NCBI GenBank assembly: GCA_910890315.1
Contig: CAJVGD010000017.1
Location: 403,464 to 467,463 of the forward strand
Source: Serendipita indica DSM 11827
Lineage: Eukaryota; Basidiomycota; Agaricomycetes; Sebacinales; Serendipitaceae
DNA: 64,000 bases
Reading direction: 5' to 3'
Part shown: piece by piece, positions 43,913-56,470 of the stretch
Layout: every line of letters begins with the position of its first letter
Position numbering within the stretch: the first letter of the stretch is position 1
Program-made: the position numbers and the translations under genes
The notes under the pieces: model-generated
Told to the model about the DNA's origin: nothing
Databases searched by the model: none
What the model saw: the letters and a program-made list of their open reading frames with translations, nothing else

Positions 43913-45043
43913 CTAATTGATGAATGCGCCAGAAATGTCGGCAAAGTAAACACGTTGATCTTTTGGTGAGTTCCACGATGCATCTGAGCCTACGAGGAGC
44001 ATCAGTCCCTGTTCTCGAAAAGCTACGCCACTCACCACCAAAGAAAGTTTGAAAGTGGACTCCTGTGAAGTTGGCTGCCGCGTAATCCCTAATAGCAATA
44101 CCTTTGGCAGAGATGACAGCGTTTCCATTCCAAAAGACTTGGACGGCACCGTCTTCTGCTCCAGGAGTGTTCAGTTTAATATGTTCCGACATTGTGTTCC
44201 ATTCGCCAGCCTTGAATGTCCAGGCACCCCTTCCAATTGAGAAACCGTAGTCTGAGTTTCTTGCGGAGTAAGGCGGAACACTGAGCAGCGTATAGTCGGT
44301 GTTTGGGTGGTCCTGGGGAAGGTATGCGTAGAGTTCACCGTCGCCAGATTTTCTATATGGAGTCAGCGCAAATCAAAGCGTCTTAATGTACCAACCTCCA
44401 CATATATCGAAGGTCAAAGCACCTGTCACGGTCTTCTTGTCGACCTCCTGTGCATCCGTAGGCGTACTCGCCGATTCCTCCAACTGACACACAACGTCAG
44501 CCACCGATCATATCACATGAAAAATACATACAGAGCCCCGGAAGCTTGCCTCCCTTTTGCCACTCAAAGTTCTTGTCGAACATGATGGCATAACTGAACG
44601 TGACTTCCTTAGCCCTTGTGATGTTCCAACCCGTTGGACCAGACAGATAGAACCCGAAACCACCGCGAATCGACGACGAGGGATTTCGACTGCCTTTGGG
44701 GTAAAACGCCTCCCAAGCCGTCTTCCCATTGACCTGGACAGTGTTGTGCGTCGTGCCTTTTCGATTGAATCGTTAGCTCAGATTGTTACTTGACCAGACG
44801 GTGAGGAAGATACTCGCCACTTGAGACACGCTCGACCCGGAGAGCGTCATCTGTCAGCGGGACGTTCTGCACACCAGAGAATCTTGAAGAGGATGTCGTC
44901 CATCCATACCTGAACCCGACAGGAAAGAGCGCTTTGTTTGACTGTGTCTGTCTCCGTCTGCTCTGTGCTTCGACATCATCAATGGCGTTGACAGATCCAA
45001 AGAAAAGAGCCGTCCACAAGATGATTTGAGTCACACAGAACAT
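43913..45043 (-). CDS. Secreted polysaccharide lyase family 14-like protein
   Basis: Start ATG 45043; signal peptide MFCVTQIILWTALFFGSVNA. An upstream in-frame ATG at 45118 would bury the signal, so it was not used. Exons, in minus order, include FPVGFRYGWTTSSSRFSGVQ, then TVQVNGKTAWEAFYPKGS, GGFGFYLSGP, FSYAIMFDKNFEWQKGGKLPGL, then YGGIGESAYGCTGG, DRCFDLRYMW, GDGELYAYLPQD, GAWTFKAGEWNTMSEHIKLN and VFWNGNAVISAKGIAIRD, ending YFADISGAFIN. The FEWQKGGKLPGLYGG core, jelly-roll strands and RYMWR..G..E.Y.Y lines are those of PL14 alginate/glucuronan-lyase-like proteins common in basidiomycetes. It would act outside the cell on an acidic polysaccharide; the exact substrate is unknown. Confidence 0.82.
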
Positions 45044-45178
45044 TTTGGCTAAGTTGGATGGAACGAGGGGGACGACGGCGGAAAAGGATGGGGAGGGAGA
45101 GGGGCAAGAGGTGAACAAAGCGTAATGAGCGCAATACTAGTTCATTCCATAATGTACAATGCTTCAAGGACGATTATT

Positions 45179-47272
45179 CTAATTAGCCTTAACTTCTTTA
45201 GTTTCCATTCTTTCAGTCGATACCTTGCCTCGCTCATGCAAGTTCCAGTTACGCACAAAGATTGCAGAGATAAGTGCGATTCCCATTGCCGGAACACCAA
45301 AGATGAATGTTGTCCGCAGAGCGGACACATACACATCGATGATTGGTAGTTGGAATTCGGTCGGCAGAGAGAAGACGACTGTCACCGATTGCTTGACGGC
45401 GTCCAAGATTTGAGTCGGAATTACTCCTTGATAAACCGATAGACCGTCGGAAAGCTGGTTGTTGAATATGCTGCCCGTGATCCTATTCAGACAGGTAAGA
45501 ATCACGGTCAAATGAAAAGAAACACTCGTACGCAATCCCACACACGCCACCTAGGAGTTGGAAGAAAAGCTGGAGCGACGAAGCAGTGGATATCATATCG
45601 AGACGATTGGCATATTCTGCCTGTACGGCCATGACTGGGCGGGGAGTCAGTATAGAATCTTGAATACACGTTACGACATACTTGGGAGCTGAAAGGTTTG
45701 ACCAATACCGAAGCCGAGAAGAATTTGATATCCAATGACTTTCTTGGCCTCGGTTGTGTTAATTGTGTAGAGTAGGCCCGATCCCACGGCTGCAAAGATG
45801 GGTCCAGTGAACATAAAGTACCAATAGCGCCCAAGCTTGCGGACAATTCCACCAGTGCCAAGGTTTGAGACGACCATTGCAATCACATAGGGTATCATGT
45901 CGACACCAGACTGAGATGCCGAGTGACCTCTTGCCTGGTAATAGAACGGAATATGGTAGATGGCGCTTAAGTGAGTGCCCATAAAAAAGAAGGCAAATAT
46001 TCCACCCGCCAACTTGATAAACGGTAAGATATGATATTAGAGCGTCTTGTAAACAAACCTGTGTGCGATTGAGCAATAAATGCATCGGGAGGAGTGCGTT
46101 GTCGCCTTTGAAGTATTCCCAAACTCCGAAAATGATGAATAACACGCCGGCCTAGTCCGCAGATCAGATGAAGAGATGATGGCGTATAGCTAAACATACC
46201 GTGACAAGTAAAGCGATGATGACCTTGTCATCCCAAGCCCTGGTTACGCCTCCCCATTCTAGTGGGAGTACGAGGGTAGTGACCATGCCAAGAGAGAGTA
46301 TTGCGCCCACCCAGTCAAGGTTCAGCCACTTCTTGACCAAGGATTGCCCTTGCGACTCTGCAGTTGAGCCAAGTGGCGGATGGAGAGGAAGCAAAGCCGC
46401 AACCACAACAGCACTCTATGAAGCTATTAGACAGGAGAAGAGAGAAGTGGCGAGAAACGCACGAAAGCCCCCAATGGGAGGTTAATCCAGAAACACCATC
46501 GCCACGAGACGTGATCTGTAAAGGCTCCTCCAATAATAGGTCCACAAACGCCTAAGTCGATTAGTTTGAGAAGGCTCCAAGACAGTATAATGCTTGCGAC
46601 TTACCTGCAATACCAAAGGTTGCACCAAACGATGCCATGAGGATTGGCCGGACCGAGAGCTGAGCAATCTCGGCAACAATGGTGATGACGGTCGTGAAGC
46701 CTCCACCACCACCCACACCTATCGAAATATTAGAAGCAATATCTACTAGAGGAGCCAGTGCGTGCCTTGTAGCGCCCTTCCGAAGATCAGCACATTCATG
46801 CTTGGAGCGACTGCACAAACAAGACTGCCGATCTCGAACATGACAATACAGAATAAAAACAGGTACTTTGATGAGACGATTTGGAGTATGCGTCCATAAA
46901 GCAACAGGAGACCGGCCTGTGTGACTGTCCCATCGAGATCAGCCGAGTCGCTCCAAAGCTATGGGACTTACGGAAATAGGCAGCCACAATCCATGTAATC
47001 TGATCCAGTGCATTAAATTGCGAAACGAGTTTTGGAAGAGCTGTAGCCACGATAGACTGATCCAGTGCAACGAGAAAGGTGGTCATCAATAGCCCCGAGT
47101 GTACAAGCGCGAGCTTTCGTCCGTGTAGGTATGTGTCCGTGGTCTTTTCATCATCTTTGACGGCTTCGACAACTCCTTGTTCCACTTGAGATTCTTTCTT
47201 TTCTCCGGGTGTCGAAGGCGCAGTGTCCTTTTCTTCGACAAGAGTATGCGCAGTACTCGCAACGTCCGCCAT
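45179..47272 (-). CDS. MFS transporter, 14-span DHA2 drug/toxin efflux type
   Basis: Start at [16 protein letters not shown] (47272), about nine exons, stop 45179. A cytosolic acidic N-terminus precedes span 1 ([20 protein letters not shown], the DHA2 motif). Next come [25 protein letters not shown] with the Arg/Gly-rich motif B, the [18 protein letters not shown] antiporter motif [25 protein letters not shown], then [33 protein letters not shown], and a Lys/Arg-rich C-terminus. The order of motifs is complete. It exports small molecules by proton exchange. A truncated homologue lies directly upstream on the same strand. Confidence 0.88.
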
Positions 47273-47695
47273 CGTAGATGACTATCAAGACGTCTATTCC
47301 TATTCCTGGTCTGCTAGAGACGCTCTTATACGCAGTCCCGAACCTCCGATAAACATTGTCCGACTCGGGATGGACCACCGGGGCCGTCTGCGCGGCTGTC
47401 AATGCAATGCCGTGAGCATACGTGGATGCATTACTCAGCCAGTATCGGCTAACTGATGCCCAATCGCATGTCGCTCTCAGAGCCTCGGGCCAGCTATAGT
47501 AAACTGGGCGCTATGTGCTCTCGGGGTGGCATCTGGGTACTTCGTTAACGTTTACTATGCGAATAGTGTGGAAATCTGGATCCGAGTCGTGAAGAGGGTG
47601 TGACCAAGATGTCTCGGCAACCCTGCTGAAGGATTGAGCACTCCAGAAAGGTCACGGTCGCATCTTATTCTTATGGTATACTCCTTTATCTCATT
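47273..47695. other. Intergenic upstream of the MFS gene
   Basis: Promoter region of the intact MFS transporter. I see no further gene. Confidence 0.45.
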
Positions 47696-49011
47696 TTACC
47701 AACACTCGGCGCCTCGGATACTCAGTGAGCCTTTTTTTCCTGGCTGTCGACTTTTAACAAGACATCCATTGGGGTCCTTCACCGTATGATTTCTATTGGG
47801 TATACTTGGTTTAAAAATCGCTATTCGACGACTCTCAGACATTTCCTCCCAGAGTTTCCTTTCTGCTGTGACAGCGACTGTATCAATTTGCTGTTGGTCG
47901 TGAAGATCATAGCTCTTGACAAATAAAGCCGCTAAAAGCGCCAGAAACATTGCCGGAACACCGTAGATAAACGTCGTCCTGAACCCATCGACATAGGCGG
48001 AGACAACCAATGGTTGAAGGTCTTTTGGGAGCCAAAAAACGACAGAAATGGACTGCTTTACTGCGTCGATTATCTCGACAGGGAGTTGTGAAGCCACCTC
48101 GCCCACCCATTTTTGAGTTTATTGACAAAGATGGCGCCGGTGACCCTGGGCCACGGTCATTCATGCCCGAGACAATGTGAAAAAGGCCTACGAGGCACCA
48201 ACAATGCTCCCTAGGACTGCCAAAATACCTGGATTAAATTGGCAACAGGGATGAGGTCTGGCTGGTTGGCTCGCTCCGCTTGAACGGCGATAACTGCGAG
48301 GTGTAAAGATTTTGAATATAATGTTGAATATGGACGTACGAGGCATCTGAAATCCTATGTCGATTCCAAAGCCGAGGAGTATCTGGAATCCGATCACTCT
48401 GGGCACAGGAGTATGCTCGTTGATTGTAAACAGCACTCCAAATCCTATAACTGCAAATATTGGGGCAGCAACCATGAAATGCCAATAACGACCCACTCTC
48501 TCGGTCACCACCGCAGGCCCCATGTTGCCGATGATCATACTGACAACATATAGAATCATGTCGACTCCACTTTGCGAAGGGGTACATCCTTTTGACTGAT
48601 AGTAGAAAGGAGTATGATAAATAGCGCTGATGTTCGTGCCTTGGAGGAAGAATCTGTATAGGCCCGAGAACGACTATATCGATCAGTAAGGATGCCATAT
48701 TTTGGGACAGTTAACCTACCTGTGTGCGATTATAGAGTATGTTCAATGGTAATGGTGCCTTGGTCCAACGGAGGTACTCCCATACGAGGAAGACAACTAA
48801 CAAGACGACCGACTACGTTTGTCAGACGAATAAATATAGCAAATACAACATATACTGCCACAAATAGTGAGATAATAAGCTTGTCGCTCCATGGGCGAAT
48901 AGCTCCGCCCATTTGCAGAGGGACGAAGAATGTGGTGACCATAGCGATCGAAAGGACGACCCCAATCCAGTCAAGAGCGGGCCACTGTGAGAGCGTCTCT
49001 GTCGAAGCCAA
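47696..49011 (-). pseudogene. 5'-truncated tandem copy of the MFS transporter
   Basis: Begins within the middle of the family (WPALDWIGVVLSIAMVTTFFV, equal to the [11 protein letters not shown] region of the intact gene) and carries only the C-terminal half: [28 protein letters not shown] and IDAVKQSISVVFWLPKDLQ. Nothing in 49012-49200 resembles the missing first six or seven spans. There is also an apparent frame change at about 48105-48118 (between GAIFVNKLKNG and VGEVASQLP). The C-terminus is about 50 residues longer than in the neighbour. A half transporter with a frameshift is almost surely non-functional. Confidence 0.7.
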
Positions 49012-49432
49012 ATAACCAACGTATGAAACTTACTAATACTCTAACGGTGAACTCAATGGAGAAATTTTATGTGCTGAATCACTGCTACTTAGTAATTGAG
49101 TTAACGCGAAGCGATTTGCTCTCCGACTTACCCACTAACGAACCGGTGCAGCCGCAGGTACTTATACTAGACCCTTCAGATGTGAGGGACAAATTGCAAA
49201 CTGATGGTCCTAGCCCCTAAAGAGGGCTCGTTTATAGCGCCAGGAGGTTGGCGAAATCGTACCACACTGTAATTTGTGACTTTCTTTCGAGTGGGAGAAC
49301 TCAACTAACATGGTCACCTTGACTGCCAGCGATTTATGAGGGGTGGGGGCACGTCTCCTCTCATCGCTACGCGCGTCCAACCACCAGGCTGAACGTAGTT
49401 CCATTTTTACACCTACACGCTTTTACACTCCT
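49012..49432. other. Intergenic
   Basis: Spacer between the MFS remnant and UreG, where the missing N-terminal half of the MFS copy would have been. It shows no similarity to the intact gene and no other gene. Confidence 0.45.
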
Positions 49433-50462
49433 CCGGGTTTGCCGGGCTTCCCAGCAGCCTTCCACGCGCCGAGGATAAGGTCGATCACTTCGTCGACACC
49501 AGTCCCTTGTTTCACACTCGTAAAGATAGTTGGTCCATTATCTCTCATCTTCTTCGAGTCACGATCCATCACCTCTAACGAGGCACCAACGTATTGCGCA
49601 ATATCAATCTATACAAGTCAGTATGGAGGCAACGCACGGTAGCCAGACGCGTCCATACCTTGTTGATGACCAAGAGATCGGACTGGGAAATACCCGGCCC
49701 TCCTTTACGCGGAATCTTGTCTCCACCAGCTAACATCCATCAGACCAGAATCGCCCCTGAAACCAACGCAAACACACCGACGTCAATCACGTAGATGATA
49801 TAATCCGCCAACTCGCGCGAATAATTCGCCGCCAAATTATCTCCGCCACTCTCGACAAACAAAAGCTGACAACCGAATTGCGCAGTGAGCTCCTCGAGAC
49901 TCCCCATATTCGCTGAAATGTCCTCTCGGATCGCTGCGTGTGGGCATCCGCCCGTTTCGATGGCGCGTATACGCGCAGCTGGGAGCGCCTCGTTGCGCAG
50001 GAGAAATTCTTGATCTTCCCTTGTGAAGATGTCGTTTGTCGTCACGGCGATATTGTACTCGGATCGCAAGCGTTGGCAGAGCGCGAGCGTCAGCGCAGTC
50101 TTGCCTGATCCAACTGGCCTACAAACTAAATCAGGGCTGAATTTGATGGAAAGAGGTAATATGTGCGTACCCTCCAATCCCAACGGTGAACCCGCGCTCA
50201 TTAAAGTCTCGACCGCTATAATCTGGGAGATCTCGCTCGCCATACTTGCCTTATCAACGAAATGACTCATTAATTAGTTCAGAGGAGACATATCGCCGAC
50301 TATACCTGCGTGTTCGAGGTGCTCATGCGTATGGCCATGCTCAACCGCACCGTCGTGTGAGTGAGTGTGGCCACCAGATCCATGGTCATGCGAATGAGCT
50401 TGAGAGGGGTTTCCTCCTGAAGTGATGTTGTTGTTAAACTTGCAAACGTCTTCGGATGCCAT
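49433..50462 (-). CDS. ureG: Urease accessory GTPase UreG
   Basis: Start ATG 50462 ([12 protein letters not shown]). The first exon is His-rich ([17 protein letters not shown], then [12 protein letters not shown]), a nickel-binding N-terminus usual in eukaryotic UreG. Next comes [16 protein letters not shown], then the P-loop [15 protein letters not shown] joined by splicing, [16 protein letters not shown], the nickel-binding Cys-Pro-His in [37 protein letters not shown] and a Lys/Gly-rich end GKPGKPGGV. It hydrolyses GTP to load nickel into apo-urease with UreD/F partners, so the fungus should use urea as a nitrogen source. All catalytic motifs are present. Confidence 0.92.
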
Positions 50463-50721
50463 CGAAGTCGGGATCAAAGATGGCAAGTGGAGTTTAGAAG
50501 TCTCAGTAGTCGCGGCAAGAGAGAAAAGGTAAAGCAAAGAACGTCGTTACGAGTATCGTGAGGTTTCGAAACAGGAGTACAACAAGAGTCGTGAATGCAG
50601 ACGGGCTGCACCAAAGAGAACCGTACATGTGATCAAATCAACAAACCCTTCGTGAACATCGAAATTATATCGATGCCTGCGTGAGAGGAGAAGAGAGTAG
50701 AAGAGTAAAAGAAAGAAATGG

Positions 50722-52549
50722 TCACCGTGGAGATTTGGCAGAGGCACCTGCTTCGCCTTCTCGCGTCTTGTCCTCTACCTTCTTCCAAAACGCGCCCCAG
50801 TCCTGTCCACCATGTGGATGCACACCAGGAGTACTCGTTCCAGGAGCATGTCCGGGTGAACTGGCATATGGAGTATGTCCCTTGCTGACAATACCGGCAT
50901 AGGCCTCGTTCTGCGCCTGAGAGACCCGGTCGAGAGCCTTCATGAGAGACGGCGTCATCGGAACAGCACCAGGAGGCGGAGACTCTGAGCGGTTGGATCG
51001 ACTAGCTCGCATCTCTATCCCTCCAGATTCGAGATCCTTCTTCCCGCCCATTGAGTGTCGTTTAATAAACTCTGGAGTCCACCCTGGCGCATCACGAGAC
51101 TCTTTTCGGCGGCGACCAGTACTCGTGCTTTGCGCTACGCTCTCTCCGTCCGAGTAGGCGAGGTCACCATGTTCCTTTGCCATGTCGCCCATCTTTCCTT
51201 TCGAGGTTGCAGATGCACCATCTGCAAGCGTCACTCCAGAGAGACTCGTCGCCTGGGTATCCTTTCTCTTGGCCCAGGGTCTTGGTATATAGCGTTCTTG
51301 ACCCGTACCTTCCTCATCCGATGAGTCTTCGGAGCCAGATGAGAAGTCGTGCTTAGTGGCTTTGTTGAGGGGCTGGAAGCTATCTCTGCTATACGGAGCG
51401 GATTTCTTGCTTTGTGTGCGCAATTTGCCCGCACGATACGGTGGAGGAGAAAGAGGTGACTTTGATGATAGTGCGCCAGTATCATTAGGAAAGAGGATTG
51501 GATCCTTAGGAGGTGGGTTGAATATCTTTTTCCAGAACGGCGTCGAGGGCGTAAAGTTTCCAGGACGGTCATGTGCGTTGGGAAGTTGAGAAGCATAGCT
51601 AGAGAGGTATCGGTCCCACTTCTATAAAACAGTTAGGATGAGTCTCTTGGGGTAATAACTAGCATACCTCGTCAGGACATTCGCCAAACTGCCGCTTGAG
51701 GAGCCAGTCAACGCCGATTCCTACAGCAGCGAACCCCATGAATGCGGCCGTTATTCCCTTTTCCTGAGCGGTACCCCAGCTAGCATCCCAGCTAACCCAC
51801 AAGCGCGCCCAGACATCTTCCCAAGTCTTGATGCCAGCGAGGATAGAAATCGACAAGATGATTCCAAGTGCACCCATCCAAGCTGCCGCGGACCGCACTG
51901 CACCGTGTTGGACTCTTGGAATTGGCAAGAGGCACAAGATGGCGGAAAGTATCGAAAATACGCCGAGCAGGATCACTCGAGCGGGTTGCGCCGGATGACA
52001 TGCGACAGTGACAAAGAGGGAGAATGCAGCTCCTCCCCCAATACCAATCATCGGTACAGCGACATACTTCCACCGCCCAGCGAGGACCGAGGTGACCAGT
52101 GCAGAGAGGAGCCATATGACGAGGAATTGAATGCCACCAAGAGGCGCGTAGGATGTCCGGTTCATGATGAGTAGCGCCAGCAAAGTGGACAGGTGCACTG
52201 CAATGCAAATGAACATCAGCGGATCTGGGCGGCGTACGAGAACGAACCTCCAAATACCCAACCACCGAGTAGACCACCAAGACCACCTTCGAATCTCCAT
52301 TTCTCCTTTGCTGTCGTTGGCCCTCCTGATGGTGCAAACTGACGAGTACGGTCCAGAGTCAAGAAGGCACCTGCAAATGTGACCGGGAGAGAGAATGCGA
52401 GGAGAAGTGCTGCGTAGACAGTTTGATAAGGTGCAGGAAGAATCTTGAAGACTGTAGCAGCAATGGAGCTCGCGTGAGCGCATCACCTTGGCAGCGGATG
52501 GAGCGTACGCACGAGGGACATCGTTCAAGGACGACTGATAAGACTCCAT
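50722..52549 (-). CDS. Multi-pass membrane protein, TMEM198/DUF4203-like, with a long disordered C-tail
   Basis: Start at MESYQSSLNDVPRAY (52549). An intron then leads to ILPAPYQTVYAALLLAFSL (span 1) and FEGGLGGLLGG (Gly-rich), followed by further spans: LSTLLALLIMNRTSYAP, IQFLVIWLLSALVTSVLAG, VAVPMIGIGGGAAFSLFV, VILLGVFSILSAILCLL, WMGALGIILSISILAG and ITAAFMGFAAVGIGVDWLL. KRQFGECPDEKWDRYL closes the membrane domain. About 290 cytosolic residues follow, rich in Ser, Pro and charged residues, ending GASAKSPR. The Gly-rich seven-span layout and the GVDWLL..F end resemble the TM7S3/TM198 (DUF4203) family. The function in fungi is unknown. One splice near 52200-52260 is ambiguous. Confidence 0.65.
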
Positions 52550-52768
52550 GTCGTGTACTTTGTGCACTTTAGTGGTCAACGGTGACGCTTTCAAATGCAC
52601 CAGTCCACGCCAGAGTGGGACGAGTCCAAAGTCCGGCCTTAGCAGTGGCGTCGGTCGGAACGGCTAGGGCAGCATTTGGATATTATTGTTTGGAGACATG
52701 TTTATGATTTGGATGCTTGTGTATTTCGCATAGTGGTAAACGGCTTTTGATCTCCACTCTATGACAGC

Positions 52769-55700
52769 AACAAGATCGCAATCCGGTGATTCACTGCGCC
52801 AGCTCAAGCACATCTCTGATAATGGATACACTGTGAATATAGTTGGATCGTTTTTCTCGACCCAAAACCAGAACTGGCTTGAGATCTCTTCGAATGCGAT
52901 CATCTCGTGTCCTAAATGGATGTGAATAGAGCTCTCAGCAGCTAAAGGGCGAGATGACCGCTAGAATACCGAGAGCTGAGCATGGTGTGCCAGAGCCTGG
53001 CGCACAAACCATCTTATCCCCTTCCACGCTCAGCTCAGGTCAAGCCCCTACAATCTCATACACACAAAGAAATCATTCAAGTCACGTTGACAATGCTCGC
53101 TTCATACCAACTCTGTAACACGCTCGAAACCCTCAGCATCGCACTCAAGCACCTTTCCACAGCCAAAACCGTCTACCTTGACTGCGAGGGACAGGACCTC
53201 GGAGACCAAGGTGGCATTCTTTCCATCTTGAGTCTCGGGTGCGTGACGTCGACTTCCGAGGTCAAGAATTCGGCGACGCTCAGCATCTTCCTTATCGACG
53301 TGCCTGCGTTCCAGACATACACCCACCAAGCCAATCCTTCTCCTCTTGTACCAGTATTCGCGATCCTGACCAGCAAAGAGGTCCTCAAGGTCGGGTTTGA
53401 CCTGCGCATGGACGCGTCCGAGTTGCGTCACGGACACGATGTCGTGATCACGCATGTCCTGGATCTTCAGATTGTCGACTTGATGTGTCGCGACAAGAGC
53501 GAAGAGGCGGTTTTGCAGAGGTTGGCTGGATACTTGGCGCCTCGAGAGGTGCTTCGAAACCGAGAAATCTACAAGCATGTCCTGAGGCTGAGTGGACTCG
53601 ACAAGGCGCTCATAGATCAAGGACAGTCAGTGCCGCGCAAGCCCAGTGAGTCTGCCTCGTCGATTATCTGTGAATTTACGCTGAGATGCGATAGAATTCG
53701 ATCATTCCAAGTGGATGCATCGCCCTCTTGACGAGGATAATCTCTTATACGCCGCAGAGGACGTCTCTAAAATTCAAGTCCTTTACGAACTCCTCGTTCG
53801 CAACCCGCTCGTCAACGTCGAGTTGGCAATCCAGCAGAGCGAGGCTTACATCCAGTCACATGCTTCTGCGCGCCCAGATCGCACGAACAAGTACCTCAGC
53901 CATGGATTGCTGCCACTCGCAATCCTAGAGGGATCTACGACGCTGTCTGCCTCGGATAGCAAAGTATGCATGGGATGTAAGAGGTCTCTACAGAAAGCAT
54001 ACTTTGAGACAAATCAGCAGGCTATTGGAGGGGGGAGCTTGTGCTTCGTGTGCCATGCCGTCGACCAGCATACACTCGAGGCTCAGAGGAATCCTCCACC
54101 TTCTCGTTTGTACTAGTTGTGATACATTGCAGAGCTATTGAATGTTATGCCTTGACAAACTGCGACTATACTGGCCCACCTTTGGCTTATCAGAGGACGT
54201 TTATCCAACGACATTCACCGGCTGGGTACTTCGCTCCTTCCCTACAACCATGCATCTCCACCGTGCCATTCTAACACCTTGAACAAAGAGTAGCGTCTTT
54301 ACTGGCCACAAGCGCCGAACTAATTGAGGAAAGCAAGCTTACTGATTTTGGTCTCCGACTTCATCCAGCCTGAGGAAACTTTATGATGTCTCTCTTTCAG
54401 AAGATATTCAAGAAAACTAAAGACAGTAATGAGTTGCAAAATGCAAATGCCTCTACAACACCGACGAGTCTAGTTGAAGCCTCCACGAGCATCGCAGCAT
54501 CGATTGCCGTACCAGCAAACATGGATGCTACTGCTCCTGGAACAGGTCAGATGGAGAGGCCAAAAACTCCATCTGATGCCCAAATAAACGTACAATCCCA
54601 AACTCAGCAAGACGCTGACCGGTCGACCCGAGGCTCCAAGACGGACAAATGGCTTTCCCGAGCGGCTTTAGTACTTGATTTGACCAAGAGTGCCGCTGAC
54701 GCAGGCGGTCTCGCGCCATTGAAAGGAGCATGTGAAGGCATGGTCACTCTCCTGGGATCCATTCAGGTAATTCTGCAAATCTGTCGTGATTATGCATGCT
54801 CATGAAGTTCAAGGCAGTCAAAGATAACCAGTCCGCCTGGTCCGAGCTCCTACGGACGGTCCAGGAGCATAAGACGGCACTTCAACGGCAGCTCGACCAG
54901 CTGGGTATCAAAGACATACTCGAAGAGTGTGAAAAGTCTATTAGCGGTCCGGTCATGGATTATACAACGTGGGTTTATCAATTCCTCCTTCGATGGAAAC
55001 TCATTCGCACAGCACCCTCAAGGAGTTGGTCGCCGATATCTGCGTAGATTCGGGACTCAAGGAATCCGAGATCGACGGAGGTATCACCTTGAAGATACTG
55101 GCTCAACGTATAGGCACTACAAGACTGGAGGCAGACATCATCACTACGTACCAGCGACGATTGACAGATGCTAAAAGCGGACTGATGGTAGATTTCTCAT
55201 CTTGAGACGGAATTGACTCACTCATTCTGCGCAGCAAGCTCTAACGCTCTATATTACCATCTCGGTGAAAGCGACGGCGGAGAGGGATATCTTGAAAGAC
55301 CTCCGGTCTAAACCGCGCCAACGTCCACCAGAGTGCCAACCGGGAACACGCGTCGAGATACTGGCCAAATGTGAAGCCTGGTCAAAAGACCTGGATGCAC
55401 CGAACATCCTTTGGATCAAAGCCGCGCCAGGAGCAGGCAAGTCGGCCATCGCATCGACATTAGTGACTACATTAGGTATCAAAAAAACGCGCCTAGGAGC
55501 GACCTTCTTCTTCAATCGCCAGGAAACAGCGGCTGTCACTGCGAGCACGGTGTGGCAAGGTATCGCTTACGATCTAGCACGACACCCTACCATTCGTAAA
55601 CAGCTCGCAGACAAGATGAATAAGGAGGAGATTGACCTGGCAACTCCCAATATCAATACCATCTTTGATCAGTTGATCGGAGAGCCATTGTCTAAAATCG

Positions 55701-56470
55701 GCACGGTATCCGGGGATCAATCACCTATAGTTGTCCTCGACGCATTGGATGAGTGTGGTGGACTGGAGGGTGTCCGGTCGACAGAATTTCGCAACCTCAT
55801 TCGTACGCTCGCGGCGTGGTCTGATCTCCCGTCCAGTTGCAAGCTGATTGTGACCAGTCGCGAAGAGGCCGTGATAGCAAGGATCTTTACTGGCCCTAGA
55901 ACACCATATACGATCGATTTGCTTATCGGAGAAGAGACGATCAATCAATCGACGAAAGATATTCAAGCATTCCTGAGCCAGGAGCTTGGGGAAATCACCA
56001 AAGAGTACTCTTCTTTACCCGTAGGATGGCCTGGAGTAGCCACTATCGAAACACTCGCGACCAAAGCCGGTGGGCTATTCATCTGGGCGTCAACAGCGGT
56101 CGAGTATATCCGCCGTGGTCCTCCAAAGGAGAATTTGGAGGAGATGATTCATGCCGATATCACTATGGGTATGAGCGCACTTTACACCAAAGTTATCGAC
56201 ACGGCTTTTCGAGACGCACCGAGCAAAATCATTCAAGAATCTCAGATGGTTCTTGGTACCATTGTTGTCGCCAGAGAGATCTTGGACATCCGGACAATAG
56301 CAGAGCTCCTCGCAATTGACTTGTCGAGGGTCGAGTACATATGCAACGCTCTACGGCCCGTATTAGAAATTAGGAAAGGCGCGCGCTTTCGCCACCAGTC
56401 GTTTGTGGACTTCCTATTAAACCAGCAAGCAACAGGTTCGGCACTCCAGATTGACACGATCAACTGTAAT
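52769..56470 (+). repeat. Tandem duplication of the exonuclease + NLR module, copy 1
   Basis: From the breakpoint AGCAACAAGATC at about 52769 the sequence matches 60297 onward at a near-constant offset of about 7.53 kb: upstream flank, exonuclease gene, spacer and NLR exons. The match continues at least to the right edge of the window (equivalent position about 56470). Left of the breakpoint the two flanks are unrelated. Confidence 0.85.
53093..54116 (+). CDS. 3'-5' exonuclease (RNase D/DEDD-like) with C-terminal Cys motif
   Basis: Exons 53093-53645 and 53695-54116 give 324 residues. The start MLASYQLCNTLETL was preferred over an in-frame ATG at 52982 because it begins at the domain. Active-site motifs: YLDCEGQDLG (Asp-x-Glu), VLKVGFDLRMDASEL (second Asp region), LDLQIVDLM, KALIDQG, then FDHSKWMHRPLDEDNLLYAAEDV, rebuilt across the intron and carrying the last Tyr/Asp pair. 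The C-terminal 100 residues include CMGCKRSLQ and CFVCHAVDQ, two CxxC pairs that could bind zinc, which is unusual for RNase D-type domains. It probably trims or degrades RNA or DNA ends. It heads the duplicated module with NLR-3 downstream on the same strand. Confidence 0.85.
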
